A DNA stretch of 64,000 nucleotides from Conchocele bisecta (Eukaryota > Mollusca > Bivalvia > Lucinida > Thyasiridae): contig CM055279.1 of assembly GCA_029237695.1 (NCBI GenBank), positions 63,647,586 through 63,711,585 of the forward strand, given 5' to 3'. Both the position numbers and the translations under genes were made by a program. This document shows, in pieces, positions 63,418 to 64,000 of the stretch. The notes under the pieces are model-generated. The model was given only the letters and a program-made list of their open reading frames with translations, ran no database searches and had not been told where the DNA came from. The first letter of the stretch is position 1; every line of letters starts with the position of its first letter.

Positions 63418-64000
63418 TACAGGCAGGGCCGCACCTTCTGTAGTTACTGCACAAACATGTAGCAACGTTGTGCTCTTTAAAGGGGCATACCAGGTTTTTG
63501 TGGGAAAATACCATACAAAATGAAAAACGTGTTTTCATCATGTGGTTTAATTGAAGATATATGACGCTACTAGGACGGCTGGGTTGTTTCTATTTTCACT
63601 CATTAGGTGCATACATGTACATATATTTCGTTTCTTGTTGCGTTAATAGAAAATCTGATACGTATGTACCGATATCGGTATTTAAACAATACAGCAGTCC
63701 TAGTATCGTTCAGTTTTAAGTTTTTATTTCCATACTTAGTCATATACAAACAATACATGAGTTACAAGCAGTTTAACGACATGCATTTATAGGTTACACT
63801 CCTTGTTTACAATCAACTATGAGTACATGTATTGTAAATACTTATATAGATTATAACGTATTGTTCATACATGGTTAGGTTGGATTTATTTAAGAATGTT
63901 ATTTAGATGAGAGAATAGAGTTGAAAATGAGATATGGTGAAATAGATTTAGTGAATAATAATTGAGCAACACACCACGATACAATACTATTACGGTATAT
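63418..64000. other. Intergenic, no gene seen
   Basis: AT-rich to the end of the window. Only a 61-codon frame without motifs. Confidence 0.5.

Overview
The window is animal (metazoan) nuclear DNA, most likely from a mollusc. This is inferred from dispersed repeats with degenerate gacagacggacgg-type tails, PIF/Harbinger, Tc1, pogo-like and non-LTR remnants, many small inverted-repeat elements, and the absence of any dense cellular gene array. No complete host gene is visible. A few short first-exon-like or exon-like stretches are reported with low confidence.

Layout. 1-20.9 kb is a repeat landscape: minisatellites, segmentally duplicated blocks, a 1.05 kb inverted-repeat element with its empty site preserved in a paralogous block, a PHD-finger retroelement ORF, and a Harbinger element with a nested Tc1 copy. 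20.94-38.09 kb is a nearly full-length Maverick/Polinton-type, virus-like element (Element 1, 17,147 bp). It has 202-bp terminal inverted repeats (TIRs) and a 5-bp target duplication. It carries a B-family DNA polymerase (PolB), a DDE integrase, a packaging ATPase, a probable major capsid protein, a fibre-like repeat protein and several small membrane proteins, most of them broken. 38.1-49.6 kb holds more inverted-repeat elements, short-motif satellites, and a pogo-like transposase gene split by a 3.54 kb insertion.

49.59-57.25 kb is a second, related but very different element (Element 2, about 7.66 kb). It has only PolB and integrase and no virion genes. Its ends are about 2 kb inverted arms that both begin the polymerase gene. 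It looks like a snap-back, defective-genome-like derivative of a Maverick. Its outermost bases can fold into a branched hairpin. The integrase modules of the two elements are about 95% identical in protein over the stretch I compared, while their polymerases are only about 70% identical even in a well conserved stretch. Element 1 is therefore a mosaic with a sharp boundary just 3' of the polymerase gene.

57.3-64 kb is dominated by foldback/MITE-type elements, including two copies of one 0.4 kb palindromic family.

How the genes fit together. In Element 1, PolB would copy the DNA from its ends and integrase would insert it. The capsid protein, ATPase, fibre-like and membrane-spanning proteins would form a particle. 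Nonsense codons, frameshifts and a deletion of the polymerase active site mean this copy is dead as it stands. Element 2 could at best have been a passenger relying on proteins made elsewhere.
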